64,000 nucleotides of DNA, taken from contig PDHQ01000012.1 in NCBI GenBank assembly GCA_003339415.1, positions 124,001 to 188,000 on the forward strand. Direction: 5' to 3'. The notes under the pieces were generated by a model. The model ran no database searches, was not told where the DNA came from, and saw only the letters and a list, made by a program, of their open reading frames with translations. The DNA comes from Ophiocordyceps camponoti-saundersi (nom. inval.) (Eukaryota; Ascomycota; Sordariomycetes; Hypocreales; Ophiocordycipitaceae). This document shows positions 20,983-30,963 of the stretch, one piece after another. A program made the position numbers and the translations under genes. Every line of letters begins with the position of its first letter. Within the stretch, counting starts at the first letter, position 1.

Positions 20983-22631
20983 ATGAATCATCATCAACCG
21001 GCTTCCGAAAAGATCCCCCTCTCTGCTTATGCCTCTTCGACGGCTTCGGCGGCGCGTAGCCGGACCACTACCGGGACGTGGGCGCTCCGCTTCATCGTGA
21101 CATTGGCTGCCATCGCCAGCATCAAGTGCTTCGCCGCCGGGGAGAAAACGGCTCCGGAGGGCGTCCCGTCCATCTCGTGGGGGAGCTGTCCTTCAGGGTA
21201 TCCGTCGTACCTGGACTGCGGCCGACTGTCGGTGCCGTTGGACCATCAATGCAGCCGTTCATCATGTCAACGAATCGAGCTCGGCATGGTCCGATCCAAG
21301 GCTACGGCGTCCAAGTCGCTGGGGAATCTGGTGCTGAATCCCGGCGGTCCTGGAAGCTCTCTCGTCAAGATATTCGTCGAAGGGAGAGAGGATGAAGTCG
21401 TCGGTCCCAGGCTGTTGCACTTTTACGACGTCATCGCGCCGGATCCTCGCGGCGTGGGCGTCAGCACCCCGATTCGATGCAGCGCCAGCTTGTATAACAA
21501 GAGGCTTCCGCTTTACATGACCAGCCAGGCGGACTTGGATGCACGGCTTGCTTGGAACCGAGCCTTTGGAGAGTCTTGTGCACGGATGACGGGTCCTCTC
21601 ATCAAGCACGTCGACACATTGTCCGCTGCTCGAGACCTGGAATATATACGCAAGGTCAGTATATCTCGTCGAAATAAGAGAGCGTGACTTGGCTTACACG
21701 TAAAGAATCTTAGGCTCTGGGCGACGAGAAGCTCAACTTTATGGGATTCTCTTATGGAACTCAGCTAGGAAGCCAATATGCAGAGCTGTTCCCGGACAGG
21801 GTCGGCAAGATGGTGCTTGACGGCGTGTTAGATCACTCGCAACTGGATATGGATGGTCTCATGACAGAGGCCATATCGTACGATGACAGCCTCAAGGGGT
21901 TCTTCCAATGGTGCAACACCACAACCGACTGTGTCCTTCACGGCAAGGATTCGTTCGCCATCTTCGACAAGATGATCAACGACGCCAACAAGAAGCCCAT
22001 TCCCGCTCCCGGCTGCCTCGATGGTGCTCACAGCGCACCCTGTGCCCCCAACGTGACAGGATACGAACTCCTCATGAGTGCTCAAAACGACATATCCGAA
22101 CCTCCTCGCTGGCCCAGGCTTTCCCACGCACTAAACGAGGCACTACACGGGAACGCAACGCGCCTCTCACCACGACACATCACCAACGAAACGTCCTCCA
22201 GCTTCTCGCACACGGCCATATCCTGCCTCGACTCCCAAGCACAGGACGGAATGAGTGCGGGGAGAAGCCTCATCGGCAGACTGATGGTAGCCCGCGTCCT
22301 GGCTCCTCACACGCGCGGCGTATCCGAGACGCTGCAGTTACAGGCTTCGTGCCTCGACTGGCCCTCGTTGGCGGTGAATCCTCCGAAGAAGCTAAACCGG
22401 GAACGGTTGGCGAGAACGCCGCCGATCTTGTTGGTCAATGCCTTTCACGACCCGTCGACGAGTGTGGTTTGGGCCCTGGGCGTTAGGGAGCAGATGCCGA
22501 CGGCTGTCAATATATTTCGCGACGGTTATGGCCATACCAGCTACTGGGATTATGGGGAGACGCAGGAGGCTATCGACTCGTTCTTTATTGATGGGCATAT
22601 GCCTGCTGACCTGACTGTCTACAAGACGTGA
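20983..22631 (+). CDS. Secreted alpha/beta hydrolase, tripeptidyl-aminopeptidase (TAP-like) family
   Basis: Two exons, 20983-21654 and 21714-22631 (529 aa), with a 59-nt intron (donor GTCAGT, acceptor CTTAG). The start at 20983 puts a hydrophobic segment (WALRFIVTLAAIASI) near residue 30 as signal peptide or anchor; an in-frame ATG at 20878 is less likely. Family marks: CGRLSVPLDH, NPGGPGSS (oxyanion hole), APDPRGVGVSTP, nucleophile Ser in MGFSYGTQLGSQYA, PPILLVNAFHDPSTS (acid region) and catalytic His in DGYGHTSYW. This is the S33-like TAP C-terminal-domain group that removes short peptides from protein N-termini. Several NxT/S sequons fit secretion. The intron sits just before the nucleophile motif. 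Confidence 0.88.
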
Positions 22632-23762
22632 GGGGCGGATGAGTGATTTGCCTGTTTCAGGTTGAGCAGAGAGAAAGAGGATCGCCGAGACTGTTTCAAG
22701 CAAGGGAATCTTTCTTGCGTTCACGATATGGGATGGGAGGAGACGGATAGGCATAAAAATAACAACTGTCTGAGCCACTCACCTCATCAAGGTAGGGAGG
22801 GGACTCCAATGGCTGTGATGTAAGACGGAAGCGGCGTGTCTTAGGGTGGGAGGAATGTGCCTGTTGGCTTCATTCGAGACAAGTACATGATGGGACGGGA
22901 AGTTTGAGCTTATCTGATCAAACTGATGATGATCTTGCTACATACTGGTAGGCAATTTAGCCTTTCTCCAGGCGTGGCGTAGGATATGCCGGAGTACACA
23001 CATATCTACCTAAACAACACCCAACATAACAGTACCTACCTAAGCAACACAAAAGAGAGGTCAATCGTACAAGAGTGAGTTAGAATGATGGTAGAAGAAG
23101 AAGAAGAAGGCTTCTGGCTTCCTACTTGTCTCTATGTGCACGCTCGCCATCTCCCGTGACAATGGTCAGCGAACCCCAGCATCGGGAAGCTGTTACTGCG
23201 ACCCTGACGCCTGAAATGTGACGGCAAAGAAGCTCATGAGGTGAAATTAGGAGTCCTTCTCATAACTCATACCTCTCCAGAGCTTCTAGAAGGCGCGTAA
23301 TTAGTCCAACAACAGCTACAGTGTTACAAGCAACATCCCTTTACACCATATCTGAGCAGCCACTGACGCACACCAGCACATGCATCTATATATCGGCGAC
23401 TTACCGTCTCATATTATGGAAGAAGTTCTCTTCAACTTACTACTCCCGCTCTTCGCGGTAACCTCAAGACGTCGCATGCCTTGGGCCGAGATGCTCCTGG
23501 GGAATAGGCCGAGTCGAACGTCGATAACGTGTCTTGTCTCACAGAGCTTATAATCATCTCCTCCTTCCTCTCTTCCCGTCCATTCCCCGTTGTACAGGTT
23601 TCAAAGCGAGCAAGACCGTCTACACTCCTTCTTACCGTCCTTCATTCTTCACTCCAGCGGCAGATGCGAATGCTCTTTCGCCATCCAGGCACAACCGCCA
23701 GCCACATATCCACCTAACCCACCCACCTACTCTACCTACCTATCCAAGACAGACCAGCCGCG
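22632..23762. other. Gene-poor spacer
   Basis: About 1.1 kb. It has a GAAGAAGAAGAAG run near 23095, TACCTACCTA-type repeats near 23007-23042, and a CT-rich, CCACC-rich leader before the next gene. No gene recognised. Confidence 0.5.
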
Positions 23763-24644
23763 ATGCTCACATCATTCTGTCTATTTCTACTATCATTTTC
23801 AGGCTCCGGACTCGCCGCGGATACAGGATGCGATAAAACGCCAATATCAAAGTGGCCGCTCACGACCGACGCCCCGAGAACACCGGCCTTCGTCTTCCGC
23901 GGCGACGGTAGAAGCCCCGATGTGATCCGGGCAGAGGGCGGATGGCTTCCTTATGCCATCGCCGAGAGATCGTCCAAAGCATTCGGCCTCTTGAATCATG
24001 AAAAGGACATCAAGTTCGACAAGGGCAAACGTGATACCGTCTACGTCTCCACCACAACCTCCTTCGACGTCGCGGCCAGATACGCCCGTATGAACGGAAA
24101 GAAGCGCAGGGACACGTACGTCTACTATCTCCACGCGAGCCCCAACATCATCGATCTCAACCGCTCTCTCGGCAACGAGACGCAATTCTGGTGGCAGAGG
24201 GAATACTCCGCCATGGGGGGAATACGCTGGTCTCAGGTCGTGGGCTGGGTTCACATCAACTCGAGCTTCTTCGACGCCTTCCATTACTCCGTGCCGGACT
24301 GCGGGTTGGAAGATCTTTCCAACAACTTCTTCTATCAGCATCTTAAGCAGGGAGGCTCAGATGCTTTCTACACCGCGAGCTCCGACTACTGCGAGTCGCG
24401 ATGGATGCCCTTTTCCGCTGGCGGGTGGGAGCCACAGCTTGCCGGCTTCGCGGAGTACGAAGGCGAGTTCAAAAAGGAGAATAAACCGTCTTGGTTCAGA
24501 GAGGTTGAGCCCTGGAGAACGGCGCAGAAGAAGACGACGGAGCAGCATGCGTATGAGTTTATGGAGAAGACGAAGAAGGCCACGGGATGGCGCGGTGACT
24601 TTCCTTTGTTTCGAAAGGAGGAGCCGGAAGCGGTATGTTATTGA
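23763..24644 (+). CDS. Secreted heat-labile-enterotoxin-A-like ADP-ribosyltransferase homolog
   Basis: 293 aa with signal peptide MLTSFCLFLLSFSGSGLA. The mature protein begins the ART fold at AFVFRGDGRSPDVIRAEGG (Arg of the R-S-E triad), then VYVSTTTSFDVAARYA (the STS-type motif), then REYSAMGGIRWSQVVGWV, the ADP-ribosylating loop followed by the GGI-x-(W/Y)SQ signature of the cholera/LT A-chain family. The first Glu position of the E-x-E pair is Gln here and the second Glu is kept. Fungal homologs are numerous in insect and nematode pathogens and are annotated as enterotoxin A-chain domain proteins; targets are mostly unknown. No intron or frame break is seen. Three Cys in the C-terminal half may form disulfides. 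Confidence 0.85.
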   Translation: MLTSFCLFLLSFSGSGLAADTGCDKTPISKWPLTTDAPRTPAFVFRGDGRSPDVIRAEGGWLPYAIAERSSKAFGLLNHEKDIKFDKGKRDTVYVSTTTSFDVAARYARMNGKKRRDTYVYYLHASPNIIDLNRSLGNETQFWWQREYSAMGGIRWSQVVGWVHINSSFFDAFHYSVPDCGLEDLSNNFFYQHLKQGGSDAFYTASSDYCESRWMPFSAGGWEPQLAGFAEYEGEFKKENKPSWFREVEPWRTAQKKTTEQHAYEFMEKTKKATGWRGDFPLFRKEEPEAVCY

Positions 24645-24933
24645 TGTCAGTAATTACTATGGTAGGTAATAGAGACGACGACTTTAGAAAGCCTTTTACA
24701 GAGGGCCGTTGCGTCTTGGCCCCGAGACAACGAATGAATGATAGATCACAGCCTGAATAAGGCTTATAGACCAATATTCTCCCAACGATTCACAATCTAT
24801 CGAGTTCAATCTATGTTGCCCCTAATTCCCGAGGAATCAATGCATAACGATAACCACATGTTTGTTTGAAGATAGGCTCCTTCTCTATCGACGACCTTTT
24901 TTTAATCCATCTCTCTCTATCTTTTTACCCCCT

Positions 24934-26652
24934 TTAACCAGTTCTAGTCCTCCAAAGCCTGCATCGCGCCGCCAGCCGCGACGAGGCGGCCACTCCCTTC
25001 TCCGTGAGCGTCAGAAGGGTCGGGGCGATGGGCTCTGCCAGGAACAGTGTGGCAAAGACCATGGCCAAGGTCAGAGCCACCATGTTGCCATTCTTTGCCA
25101 GCACGTTTCTGTCGACGGTCACGGGAGTTGACACCAGCAGCATGCCTAAGATATTAATAGAGACCATGTTGGTGAACAGACGACGCGCGCCCTTGACCGT
25201 CTGATAACTCTTCAGTGCCAAGATGGTCTGCTTGATAACGACGACGGTACTGTAAGCCACCACCGTGTTGAAGGTAAAGGGCTGAGTCCAGAAAGAGTAG
25301 CAGACGTAGGAAAATATGGCAATGTCGAAGAAGACGAGGAAGAATTTGGGCGCTCGTGGCTCTACATGCCCTTTATCGACGAGACCTGTCGAGCCTGGGG
25401 CGGTGGAACTGTAGTCCTCGAGAGTGTTGACGATACCTTCCAAGTCGTTCTTCAGCAGGCCGATGAGCTGATCAGCTGAACGGCCAAGTTCCATAGTACT
25501 GGTGAAGTGTATGTAACGCTCTGCTCTCGCTTTTATGGGCACCTCATACCAAGCAGGTGGTAGGGAGGCGTCTGAGATGGTTCGCTGCTCCATAAAGGCC
25601 TTATGAGACATCAACTCATGATGAATCGACTTGTCGACGCTGGTCCAGTCGATGCCGTCATCACCAGACTTGGCCTGTCGTCGCAGAGCCCGCATCTGCC
25701 GACGTATAATAAGACGAACCACATAATCGCGGACAGTAGGTGAGAATTGCACGCCAATCTGCCAACTCATGGAGAGAACCAGCATCATGGTCCTGAACCA
25801 GGGCTGCCTGTAAGAAACGCGAATGGCCGGCACCAGAGCAACAAGAGCATAGACCGAGTTTCCCACAAAGGCGCCAAGAAGACGCTCAAGACTCCAGTTG
25901 AAGAGGAGCCAGAGAGTGTGAAAGGGAAATGTCCAGAGAAAGTACAGCTGAATCAGGGTGACGATGCGGCTGCCGATAGATCGTTGATTGTAGGACCGTT
26001 CGCCGAGGAAGCCGGCCGCAACGTCTGGATAGACGGCGCTGCAGGCGAGGACGACGAAGAAGATGTTGACACCGATCCTCTCTCGCCAGCTTACAGAGGA
26101 AGCAAAGCCCTGCCTCCATATGCGAAACGTCTTTCGCACACCTGCCGTCGACCTCGTCAGGCTGCCGAGCCCAGCCGCAGGGTGATAGTTTTCTTCTAGG
26201 AGAAGACCGAGTTTAGCCTCCATGTGGGAAGCATTGGCTGCGGCTAGAAGACTGTGAAGGGCAAACGGGATATGCGGCCAGGTCTCTTCTGGTGTTTCCA
26301 GGAGACGCGACGGAGACGACTTGGACGAGTCGGAGCCTGATATCTTCTCGTCGTCATGGTCTGCCGGCTTAAGCTGTTCTCGTAAGAAGTATCGTATACT
26401 CTCCTCTCGGTCTGGTAGGTCTTCCTCAGGAACATGAGGAAACGCAGAGTGAAGAGCATTGCGTAGAGCCTTCTCGTCGACGTCGGCGCCCCAAACAGAG
26501 GAGTAGACAGCATCACCAGGACGATGGCTGTTTCTGTGCGGCACGGACCACTTCCATACGAGAACAGCAAAGCTTCGAAAGGCGGTCCAGGCTTTTCTCA
26601 CTGGCCGGGCTGAGTTTGGGTGAGTGATCGGCAAGGCGTCATCTTGGGCCAT
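24934..26652 (-). CDS. Multipass membrane protein of unknown function
   Basis: An intron-free frame of 572 aa. The N-terminal ~190 residues are soluble and charged, with a Ser-rich acidic stretch (SGSDSSKSSPS). About eight hydrophobic spans then follow, including GVNIFFVVLACSAVYP, LIQLYFLWTFPFHTLWLLF, NSVYALVALVPAI, TMMLVLSMSWQIG, FFLVFFDIAIFSYVC, VAYSTVVVIKQTIL and MVALTLAMVFATLFL. Between spans four and five lies a cytosolic-looking 110-residue helical segment (RRQMRALRRQAKSGDD, KSIHHELMSHKAFM). Codon use and length argue for a real gene. I do not recognise the family. It is convergent with the enterotoxin-like gene. Confidence 0.75.
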   Translation of the reverse strand: MAQDDALPITHPNSARPVRKAWTAFRSFAVLVWKWSVPHRNSHRPGDAVYSSVWGADVDEKALRNALHSAFPHVPEEDLPDREESIRYFLREQLKPADHDDEKISGSDSSKSSPSRLLETPEETWPHIPFALHSLLAAANASHMEAKLGLLLEENYHPAAGLGSLTRSTAGVRKTFRIWRQGFASSVSWRERIGVNIFFVVLACSAVYPDVAAGFLGERSYNQRSIGSRIVTLIQLYFLWTFPFHTLWLLFNWSLERLLGAFVGNSVYALVALVPAIRVSYRQPWFRTMMLVLSMSWQIGVQFSPTVRDYVVRLIIRRQMRALRRQAKSGDDGIDWTSVDKSIHHELMSHKAFMEQRTISDASLPPAWYEVPIKARAERYIHFTSTMELGRSADQLIGLLKNDLEGIVNTLEDYSSTAPGSTGLVDKGHVEPRAPKFFLVFFDIAIFSYVCYSFWTQPFTFNTVVAYSTVVVIKQTILALKSYQTVKGARRLFTNMVSINILGMLLVSTPVTVDRNVLAKNGNMVALTLAMVFATLFLAEPIAPTLLTLTEKGVAASSRLAARCRLWRTRTG

Positions 26653-27278
26653 GACAAGGGTGATGATGCAGGACTTGTTCGAGAACCGGATATCGGGGCA
26701 GTGCTCCGAGAGGCGGCGGCATGCATGATACTTGATTGCGAGAGAGGGAAGGAAGAAGACTGGACGGAGCTGGCGATCTAGAAGGGCTTTATTTGAGTCC
26801 CATCCCAGGGGTCAGGTTTTAACATGAGGCTCACGCCGCTTGAGCGGTGGAGGTGAGGGTAATACGACTCGCAGCCAACCAGAGACTTGAAGGGATCTTC
26901 AACATAGCCTCCGAAGCGGTAAAGGTAAGATTTCATTGACGATCACGAGCCGGCTAGTGGCCATGGGAATTTCCTGTTGGCCTTGCTTTGGGCTCAGGGG
27001 GGCGCAGGCCAACTAAGCTCTTGCTTCGGTCAGCCAACGCGTACCGTAGGTAGGCGTCGTCATACTCAGGAGACGCGCCTGAAGCAGGGCTTCGATTGCT
27101 GGATAGTACCGTGGAATTAGAAATCAGGATGTAGAGAAAGGGGGCATTTTAAGAGAGCTGTTAATCTCTCTGACTGTTTGCTTTGCTGCCCTTGAGAGAC
27201 GCCTTGGTATTGATTCACACCCTTTAAAAACGGAGAGACGAGATTCACTTGTGAGAAAAACAGAGAGCCGGGATAGAC
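26653..27278. other. Divergent intergenic region
   Basis: About 625 bases between two divergent start codons. No conserved element was recognised. Confidence 0.5.
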
Positions 27279-28415
27279 ATGACGGTGGTTGGCATCATCG
27301 GCGCCGGGCACGTCGGGTGCGCGCTGGCCTTTGACCTGTCGATCCGGGGCTACGATGTCGTTCTCCGGACCATGCCCGGCCATCCCGGAGCGGCTCCCAA
27401 GATCAGGGAGAACGGAAACATGGTGGAGTGCTCCGGAGCGCTCTCCGGCCGAGTCCGGGTCAAGATCGAGGACGATTTTGGACCAGCTTCGACCCTAGAA
27501 GAGACGACTGTGATTGTCACGGTGCCGTCTCAGGGTCACGACGGCGTGCTGAAGGCCCTGACAGGGCGACGACGCCCGAGCAAGCTCATCTTCATAAGCG
27601 GAAACGGCGTCACCGTCCAGGCCAGACGACTCCTCGAATCAAAGACTGTGCTGGAAACGAGCTCGTCGCCCTTCAGCTCGCGGGTCGACGCGCAGGGCGT
27701 GGTGACCATCAGAGGCATCAAGAAGCGTCTTCTGATGGGCCCGGGAACGGGAGAAGACGACGAGGAGATCAGCCGTCTCTTCGGCCTGCCGATTGAATGG
27801 AGCGCCAGCGCCCTGGACATCTTCCTTTCAGCCGTCAACGGCGTCGTCCACGTGCCAACCGCCCTCCTCAACCTGGGCTGGATCGAGACGACGAACGGAG
27901 ACTTCTACTTTTACCGACAGGGCATGAGCACAGGCGTCTGCAGCATCATTGACGCCGCCGACAGGGAGAGGCTGGCCGTGGCGAAAGCGTACCGAACGGC
28001 AGTCGAGCCGGCCCTCAACGTCTACAACAAGAACTACGGACGCCAGGACAAGACGATGCGTGAATTCGCCCTCAACACCGACGCCCACAACCGCACAAAG
28101 GGCGCTCAGAAGCGCTTCCTCAGCCAGGACGTTCCCTACTGGCTCGTCCTCTGCTCCGACCTCGGGTCCAGGGCGGGTGTGGCGACGCCCGTGACGGACA
28201 TGTTAATCCTCCTTGCTTCGACCTTTAGCGGCACTGATCTGCGGGCCGAGGGGAGGACGTTGCGTGCCATGTGCCTGGGCGACGCCTCTGTCGACGATGT
28301 TGTCTGTGCTTTTGGGGCGTCGTCCGGCAGGGGTGGTGAGGACGGGGCTGGCCGTGCTGTGGTTAAGTCGCGGCTGTTGCTTCTGCCAGGGGTTTCCTGG
28401 ATCTACCGGGGCTAA
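27279..28415 (+). CDS. NAD/NADP octopine/nopaline dehydrogenase family protein
   Basis: 378 aa, single exon. The N-terminal Rossmann domain starts immediately with VVGIIGAGHVGCALAFDL, the GxGxxG of the dinucleotide fold, and continues with TVIVTVPSQGHDGVL and LIFISGNG. The C-terminal helical octopine-dehydrogenase domain contains the conserved SAVNGVVHVPTALLNLGW, whose His is the proposed proton acceptor, and YRQGMSTGVCSIIDAADRERLAVAKAY. Opine dehydrogenases reductively couple a 2-oxo acid to an amino acid (or the reverse). The fungal members are poorly studied and the actual substrate pair is unknown. GC-rich coding sequence differs from the AT-rich surroundings. Confidence 0.85.
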   Translation: MTVVGIIGAGHVGCALAFDLSIRGYDVVLRTMPGHPGAAPKIRENGNMVECSGALSGRVRVKIEDDFGPASTLEETTVIVTVPSQGHDGVLKALTGRRRPSKLIFISGNGVTVQARRLLESKTVLETSSSPFSSRVDAQGVVTIRGIKKRLLMGPGTGEDDEEISRLFGLPIEWSASALDIFLSAVNGVVHVPTALLNLGWIETTNGDFYFYRQGMSTGVCSIIDAADRERLAVAKAYRTAVEPALNVYNKNYGRQDKTMREFALNTDAHNRTKGAQKRFLSQDVPYWLVLCSDLGSRAGVATPVTDMLILLASTFSGTDLRAEGRTLRAMCLGDASVDDVVCAFGASSGRGGEDGAGRAVVKSRLLLLPGVSWIYRG

Positions 28416-30963
28416 AAGGGGCGGATTAGGGGTGAGGGATAGGGGTGTGTGGGGGCTTGGGGAGTTGGTCGGAGCCGCAAAATAGACAGGTTGGCTGATT
28501 CGTACCTGATTGTGTTGGGACTCGGCGAGTCTGTCTGTATCCATGTTGGCATTATAGAGAGGGCGAAGCTTTGTTCACTTCGGCGACGAGGCGATTCAGG
28601 TGCTTCTTGACGAAGAGTTCAAGTTTGCGTAGAATAAGTCGTAGCCACGACATTCTGCCATGTCGACAAGCATCGGCAGTATCATCATCGGTATCAACCA
28701 GCCATGATCTACCTCAAACTCCTCTTCGCAGTTAGGATTGCTTCCGAAGGAAAGGCAAGCTCTGTTGTGCCGGTTCCACAGCAGCAAGAAACCGGGGCTG
28801 GGAACGCGACTCTGGAAAGTATGGTAACAGGCGACAGACTGAGAGACTGAGAGATATAGAGAGGAAGCAACCAGGGAGGGGAGCATTGTAAAGAAAGGGC
28901 AAAGGAAAGGCTTCAGACTCTACTAGTAGTGAGCAATCGCCAATCGAGAACCTTGGCTCCTTGCTGTAGTTGGTTTCTGTACGAAAGGAAAGGACAGCAT
29001 GGCTTGGAGGTTTGGCAGCAGCACACAAGCTTAGCGGTGTCCTCCCATGCATGATGTAATGCCCACGTATGGTCCTTAAGCTGTAGATCAAGTGCCGACA
29101 TGGCTGTCACGATGCTTAAGAAGAAACCACTGTGACGATATAGATCGGATTAGATTAGATCTTCTTCGCCTGTTCCTGTGTCAATAAGATCTCCCACGTA
29201 GCTCTGCTTTTCTCTCTGTTCCATCTGCTCTTACATGTATTTTTCTACCTTGTCTTCACCTCTGCTCTGCCGTCGTCGTCTCCTTTTGTCTCTTTCCCTC
29301 CGCCATCTTTCTTTCCCTTTCTCTGCTCTCGCTTCTTCCTATTTGTTCTTGTCTGCTCCGGCCTCGCTTCGCCTCTCATGATCTGCACTTACTTGCTCTT
29401 CATCGTCCTTTCTCTGATCTCACCTGCCGTAGTATCATCTCGTCCACCCACGTCTGCTCGTTTCTCCCCCTGACTCCTTTCATCTGACCTTGTCAGACTT
29501 CTTCCGCTCTTTCTGAACCCTTCAGCCCCGAATCGCTTGTGTCGGTCGATCCCTTCACCTCCATCTTGTGCCAGGCTCTTCAGACACGTTAGCAGTGAGT
29601 CTTCCCCGTTCTCCCTCTTCCTATCTGCCTCTCGCTCCCTCTCATCCAACCAGATACTGTCCCTTCCAGCTAGTGAATCGTCTCAGAAGGCTTCCAGAGC
29701 CACCGACTTTGGCCAGACACCGCGCACGAAACGCGAGCCACGACCAAAGCGGACGAGCTTCATCACGGACGAAATTGAAGTTCCAAAAATCTAGACGAAA
29801 GAAACGGTGCGGACCCTTTCAATGACCCGACCAGACCCTCCGTGAGGAAAAGAACATAATTATCCTAAGAGCTTGGATATCCTGAGCCTTGCGAGAACCC
29901 GAGGGGTACCCCTTGGGGGTGAAGGTTTTGAAAAGAACATCTGAGAGGGTTTGGTTGGAGAGACGGGATCGGCTACTTTTTCGTCCCTTTGGGGGGTTTT
30001 TGGCACCGCACCGCCTCAGCCGACGCGTGACATTCACGTGGGCCAACAAGAATACACTTCTCTTCCCTTTAGGTTCGTTCCGGCTCGTAGTTTTGGTTCT
30101 GACGCTGTCCGCACAAAGTCTGGTGGCTGGATGACTAGGGAAAGCGGCATGTTTCTTGCTTGTTGGCGATAGAGTTGGCGTTTTGCCCAAAGGTGGCTAA
30201 GGTTCATGTCATGTCTGCTCTTCTTTGCTTTGGCTTTGGGTGGGATTCGGTGTCATGCATAGGTGGCGTCTTCAAGGTCTCTGAGTGCACGTTTGCTGCT
30301 AGATGTGTACGAGTCATGCTCAAGTCGTGCAGCGTTAAAGCAGCCCTTGTTATCAGCTCTGCCAGGCCTCTTTCTGGGCCACTGCTAACCAACCCTGGTA
30401 TCTACAGTGGCTTTACGCAGCGTGAGCATACATATGAGGTTTAGCACTATTATCATCACCTTCTTGCTGACATGTTTCACGTTATGTGTGTACATATGCT
30501 GATGAGACTGTCCGGCTCGCTCTCAAGCCCTGTTTGAGTATGCAGGCTGTTTTCTTCAACTGCGAGGTACAATGTCAACCTCATAGATTACACGCTTTCG
30601 AAAAAAATTGGAAAGCCTATCTTGATGGCACATGGTAGGGTTGATGAGCGTATCACTCCGCAGATTAGCCTCCAACAAGGTTCGCGTGAAGCTTCGAGGG
30701 AAAATGATTACCAGTTGGGCAGATGAGTCACAGATCCTTTCTTCTTGACAGGGTGCAAAGGCGGTTCAGAAGAATACATAAACCATATACTCACAGCTGG
30801 TAAAACATCAATGCTTTTACATACCCACATACAGCTGGTATATCTGGAGCAGCCCACTCGCCTCCTATCCTTCTTCCTTACCCTGTTCATACCTGTTTCC
30901 TTTCCCTCTCTTCTCCGTCCACTCCCACAAATTATTCCTTCTCCCTCCATAACTCATCACATC
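28416..30963. other. Long spacer with pyrimidine-rich tract
   Basis: About 2.5 kb. The stretch 29160-29560 is strongly C/T-rich on the plus strand. Overlapping open frames at 29389-29825 and 29819-30190 have no family resemblance. A possible spliced mini-gene (29378-29592) is given as a finding only. The segment just before 30964 is CT-rich, typical of a fungal promoter and 5' UTR. Confidence 0.45.

Noticed and set aside
29389..30190. Overlapping open frames of 80-120 codons on both strands
   Set aside because: Low-complexity C/T-biased translation, no start context, no motif; best explained by composition.
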